Positions 61,645 to 64,000 of a stretch of DNA of 64,000 nt are shown piece after piece. How positions within the stretch are numbered: the first letter of the stretch is position 1; the number at the start of each line of letters is the position of its first letter. The translations under genes were made by a program, and so were the position numbers. A model generated the notes under the pieces. The model was not told where the DNA came from. It saw only the letters and a program-made list of their open reading frames with translations, and did no database searches. Origin of the DNA: [Ruminococcus] torques ATCC 27756. Lineage in GTDB: Bacteria; Bacillota; Clostridia; Lachnospirales; Lachnospiraceae. The DNA is taken from contig NZ_DS264345.1 of the NCBI RefSeq assembly GCF_000153925.1, positions 434,001-498,000 of the forward strand. The letters are read 5' to 3'.

Positions 61645-62244
61645 ATGTCCAGACAAATATGGAAACCGGGAAACATGCTTTATCCGCTTCCGGCGGTGAT
61701 GGTCAGTACCGCAGATAAAGAAGGAAACAGTAACATAATTACGATTGCATGGACGGGAACCGTATGTACGAATCCGGCGATGGTATATATTTCTGTTCGT
61801 CCGGAGCGCTATTCTTATCATATGATAAAAGAAAGCGGGGAGTTTGTGATCAATCTGACGACAGAAAAATTGACAAAAGCGACAGATTACTGTGGAGTTC
61901 GTTCGGGAGAGAATGTAGATAAGTGGAAAGAATGTCGTCTTACGCAAGGAAAAGCATCATCTCTTGAATTTGCTCCTATTATAGAAGAAAGCCCGGTAAA
62001 TATTGAATGTAAAGTAAAAAAAATGGAGGAGCTTGGAAGTCATCATATGTTCCTTGCAGAAGTGACTGCAGTTCAGGTGGATGATTCATATATGGATGAT
62101 AACGGAAAATTTATGCTGAATAATACGGGATTGATTGCCTATTCTCACGGGGAATATTTATCTCTGGGAGAGAAGCTTGGTCAATTCGGATATAGTGTGA
62201 GAAAAAAGAAAAAGCAGACAAAGAAAAAATCCGGAATGAAATAA
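61645..62244 (+). CDS. Flavin reductase family protein (FMN-binding)
   Basis: This 199-residue protein is read from ATG 61645 (MSRQIWKPGNML) after AGAGGAAGG; the longer frame overlaps the pyrophosphatase gene. YPLPAVMVSTADKEGNSNIITIAWTGTVCTNPAMVYISVRPERYS is the FMN-binding split-barrel motif. SGEFVINLTTEKL and MFLAEVTAVQVDDSYMDDNGKF follow. It is probably an NAD(P)H:flavin or flavoredoxin-type reductase. The tail is strongly basic (RKKKKQTKKKS). It is likely co-transcribed with the pyrophosphatase. Confidence 0.88.
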   Translation: MSRQIWKPGNMLYPLPAVMVSTADKEGNSNIITIAWTGTVCTNPAMVYISVRPERYSYHMIKESGEFVINLTTEKLTKATDYCGVRSGENVDKWKECRLTQGKASSLEFAPIIEESPVNIECKVKKMEELGSHHMFLAEVTAVQVDDSYMDDNGKFMLNNTGLIAYSHGEYLSLGEKLGQFGYSVRKKKKQTKKKSGMK

Positions 62245-62335
62245 CGTCAGGTGGACGTTCTTTGATGAATGTGGTATCCTTATTTCAGATGACAGAAAAT
62301 GATAAGATTAAGATTTAAGTATGAGGTGATTTAAG

Positions 62336-63256
62336 ATGAAGAAACCGGTATTGGTGATTATGGCAGCGGGAATGGGAAGCAGATACGGCGGATTGAAACA
62401 GATCGATCCGATCGATAAAGAAGGTCATATTATTATGGATTTTTCTATTTATGATGCAAAGCGCGCCGGATTCGAGAAAGTCGTTTTTATTATTAAAAAG
62501 GAAAACGAGACGGACTTTAAAGAAGCAGTCGGAAAACGGATTGAGAAAGTAATGGATGTAGCTTATGTGTACCAGGAACTGACAAACATTCCGGACGGAT
62601 TTGAGATTCCGAAAGACCGTGTAAAACCGTGGGGAACAGCTCATGCGGTGTTAAGTGCGATCGATGAGATCGACGGACCGTTTGCTGTGATCAATGCAGA
62701 TGATTATTACGGACGGCATGCGTTTCAGACAATTTACGATTATTTGACGACCCATGAAGACGACGACAAGTATCGGTATACGATGGTTGCATACCGTTTG
62801 AAAAATACTGTGACAGATAACGGACATGTGGCAAGAGGTATCTGCGGGTTAAACGCATCGAATGAACTTGTAAGCGTTACGGAAAGAACCCGTATTGAAA
62901 AGAGAAATAACGGCATTGAATATTCGGAAGATGACGGACAGACATGGAACGAAATCGATCCGGATACACTTGTATCAATGAATATGTGGGGATTTACGAG
63001 AAGTATTCTAGAAGAGATCAAAACGGGATTTCCGGCATTTTTAGAGAAAGGATTGAAAGAAAATCCTTTAAAATGTGAATATTTTCTCCCGGCGGTTGTA
63101 AGTGATCTTTTAGCAGAAGACCGCGCTGCAGTGAAAGTACTTGAGTCCGAAGATAAGTGGCACGGAGTTACTTATAAAGAAGATAAGCCGGTCGTCGTAG
63201 AAGCGATACAGTCTCTGAAAGATTCGGGCTTATATCCGCAGCATTTGTGGGATTAG
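62336..63256 (+). CDS. Sugar nucleotidyltransferase family protein
   Basis: This 306-residue protein starts at ATG 62336 after GAGGTG. VLVIMAAGMGSRYGGLKQIDPID is the NTP-transferase signature loop, and VINADDYYGRHAF gives the metal-binding Asp. The protein resembles a group of UTP/GTP-sugar pyrophosphorylase-like enzymes widespread in gut Clostridia. The position 162 bases before galE fits activated hexose metabolism. The exact nucleotide and sugar are not determined. Confidence 0.85.
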   Translation: MKKPVLVIMAAGMGSRYGGLKQIDPIDKEGHIIMDFSIYDAKRAGFEKVVFIIKKENETDFKEAVGKRIEKVMDVAYVYQELTNIPDGFEIPKDRVKPWGTAHAVLSAIDEIDGPFAVINADDYYGRHAFQTIYDYLTTHEDDDKYRYTMVAYRLKNTVTDNGHVARGICGLNASNELVSVTERTRIEKRNNGIEYSEDDGQTWNEIDPDTLVSMNMWGFTRSILEEIKTGFPAFLEKGLKENPLKCEYFLPAVVSDLLAEDRAAVKVLESEDKWHGVTYKEDKPVVVEAIQSLKDSGLYPQHLWD

Positions 63257-63418
63257 TCTTAATGCAACATTTTTACTATAAGATGATATAAAAATATAAA
63301 GCTATTTTGTAGGATGAGTGGTAAGATGTGCATGTAAAATAAAACGGCAGTAAAAAGGAAAACTGCAATAGACAGAACCTTGAACGGTATCTGAAATATT
63401 TACGAGGAGGAAACAGAT

Positions 63419-64000
63419 ATGTCAATCTTAGTAACAGGCGGCGCCGGATTTATCGGCAGCCATACATGTGTGGAATTGTTAAATGCAGGGTATGATGTGG
63501 TCATCGTAGATAATTTATATAACGCATCGGAAAAAGCGGTAGATCGCGTGAAAGAGATCACAGGAAAAGATCTGAAATTTTATCAAGTAGATATCCGCGA
63601 CAGAGAAGGGCTTAATGAAGTGTTCGACAAAGAAGATGTAGAGTCGGTAATTCATTTTGCCGGACTTAAAGCGGTAGGGGAGTCTGTGCAGAAGCCTCTC
63701 GAATATTATGAAAACAATATCGGAGGAACGATCACTCTTTGTGATGTGATGAGAAGTCATGGAGTAAAAAACATTATTTTCAGTTCTTCGGCAACAGTAT
63801 ACGGGGATCCGGCATTTATTCCGATCACGGAAGAGTGTCCAAAGGGTGTGTGTACAAATCCATATGGATGGACAAAATGGATGTTAGAGCAGATTTTGAC
63901 AGATCTTCATACGGCAGATCCGGAGTGGAACGTAGTGCTTCTTCGCTATTTCAATCCGATCGGAGCGCATAAAAGCGGTATGATCGGAGAAGATCCGAAA
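63419..64000 (+). CDS. galE: UDP-glucose 4-epimerase, N-terminal part (runs off the window)
   Basis: ATG 63419 follows GAGGAGG. The 194 codons present cover the NAD-binding GGAGFIGSHTCVELL, VIHFAGLKAVGES, the catalytic FSSSATVYGDP...NPYGWTKWMLEQ (Ser, and YxxxK) and RYFNPIGAHKSG. All match GalE of the extended SDR family, interconverting UDP-glucose and UDP-galactose in the Leloir pathway. The C-terminal third lies beyond the right edge. The upstream nucleotidyltransferase may supply a UDP-sugar. Confidence 0.95.
   Translation, partial: MSILVTGGAGFIGSHTCVELLNAGYDVVIVDNLYNASEKAVDRVKEITGKDLKFYQVDIRDREGLNEVFDKEDVESVIHFAGLKAVGESVQKPLEYYENNIGGTITLCDVMRSHGVKNIIFSSSATVYGDPAFIPITEECPKGVCTNPYGWTKWMLEQILTDLHTADPEWNVVLLRYFNPIGAHKSGMIGEDPK

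Overview
The window is chromosomal DNA of a low-to-mid GC, strictly anaerobic Bacillota, most likely a gut Lachnospiraceae. The evidence is the gene order comEC-holA-lepA-hemW-hrcA-grpE-dnaK-dnaJ with a perfect CIRCE element, the feoA-feoA-feoB-Cys-rich protein cluster, the protein families present, and AGGAGG ribosome-binding sites with many GTG/TTG starts. The species is not identifiable by reading alone.

Region 1 (1-13.76 kb) is the right end of a prophage or prophage-like element. It opens with the end of a late operon: two small proteins, a tail-fibre/baseplate protein with HxH motifs, a holin, and a glucosaminidase-CHAP-SH3 endolysin closed by a terminator. Two overlapping large serine recombinases follow. 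Facing them on the minus strand is a tightly coupled five-gene operon: a third serine recombinase with an unusual C-terminal tail, two stand-alone proteins related to that tail, a ParB-like protein and a DUF6551-like ParB-fold protein. Two divergent XRE regulators, a small unknown protein and a Schlafen/AlbA-type protein complete the element. It ends inside comEC: the downstream frame resumes at the conserved SGLH region of the competence channel, so comEC is split and its 5' part must lie left of the window. This is the most unusual part of the sequence.

Region 2 (13.77-25 kb) is core housekeeping: the comEC 3' part, holA (DNA polymerase III delta, with its own near-leaderless promoter), lepA, hemW and the HrcA/CIRCE-controlled hrcA-grpE-dnaK-dnaJ operon.

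Region 3 (25-32.6 kb) holds a PurF-like protein lacking the catalytic Cys, a MATE exporter with a 5' deletion, an Mrp/Nbp35-type Fe-S carrier ATPase, an alpha/beta hydrolase overlapping a histidine phosphatase, a YbiT-type ABC-F ATPase and tRNA-Ser(CGA). Immediately behind the tRNA sits an AT-richer ArsR-permease-thioredoxin cassette with three ArsR-like operators (32.65-34.5 kb), probably acquired.

Region 4 (34.7-47.3 kb) contains a patatin, polyphosphate kinase, topoisomerase III, a left-handed beta-helix protein, a beta-hydroxyacid dehydrogenase, an ABC exporter pair, methylglyoxal synthase, a sodium:solute symporter with an unusual promoter, and L-lactate dehydrogenase.

Region 5 (47.3-64 kb) has a DtxR-family regulator divergent from the feo operon, cysteine desulfidase, two ABC-2 exporters with a GntR regulator, a lipoprotein, a second frameshifted MATE gene, a DUF2325 protein with the same GTTAG-N6-CTAAC box as feoA, an S1-domain protein, a CBS-DRTGG pyrophosphatase, a flavin reductase, a sugar nucleotidyltransferase and the start of galE. 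The feo cluster, its regulator and the DUF2325 gene probably form one iron regulon.
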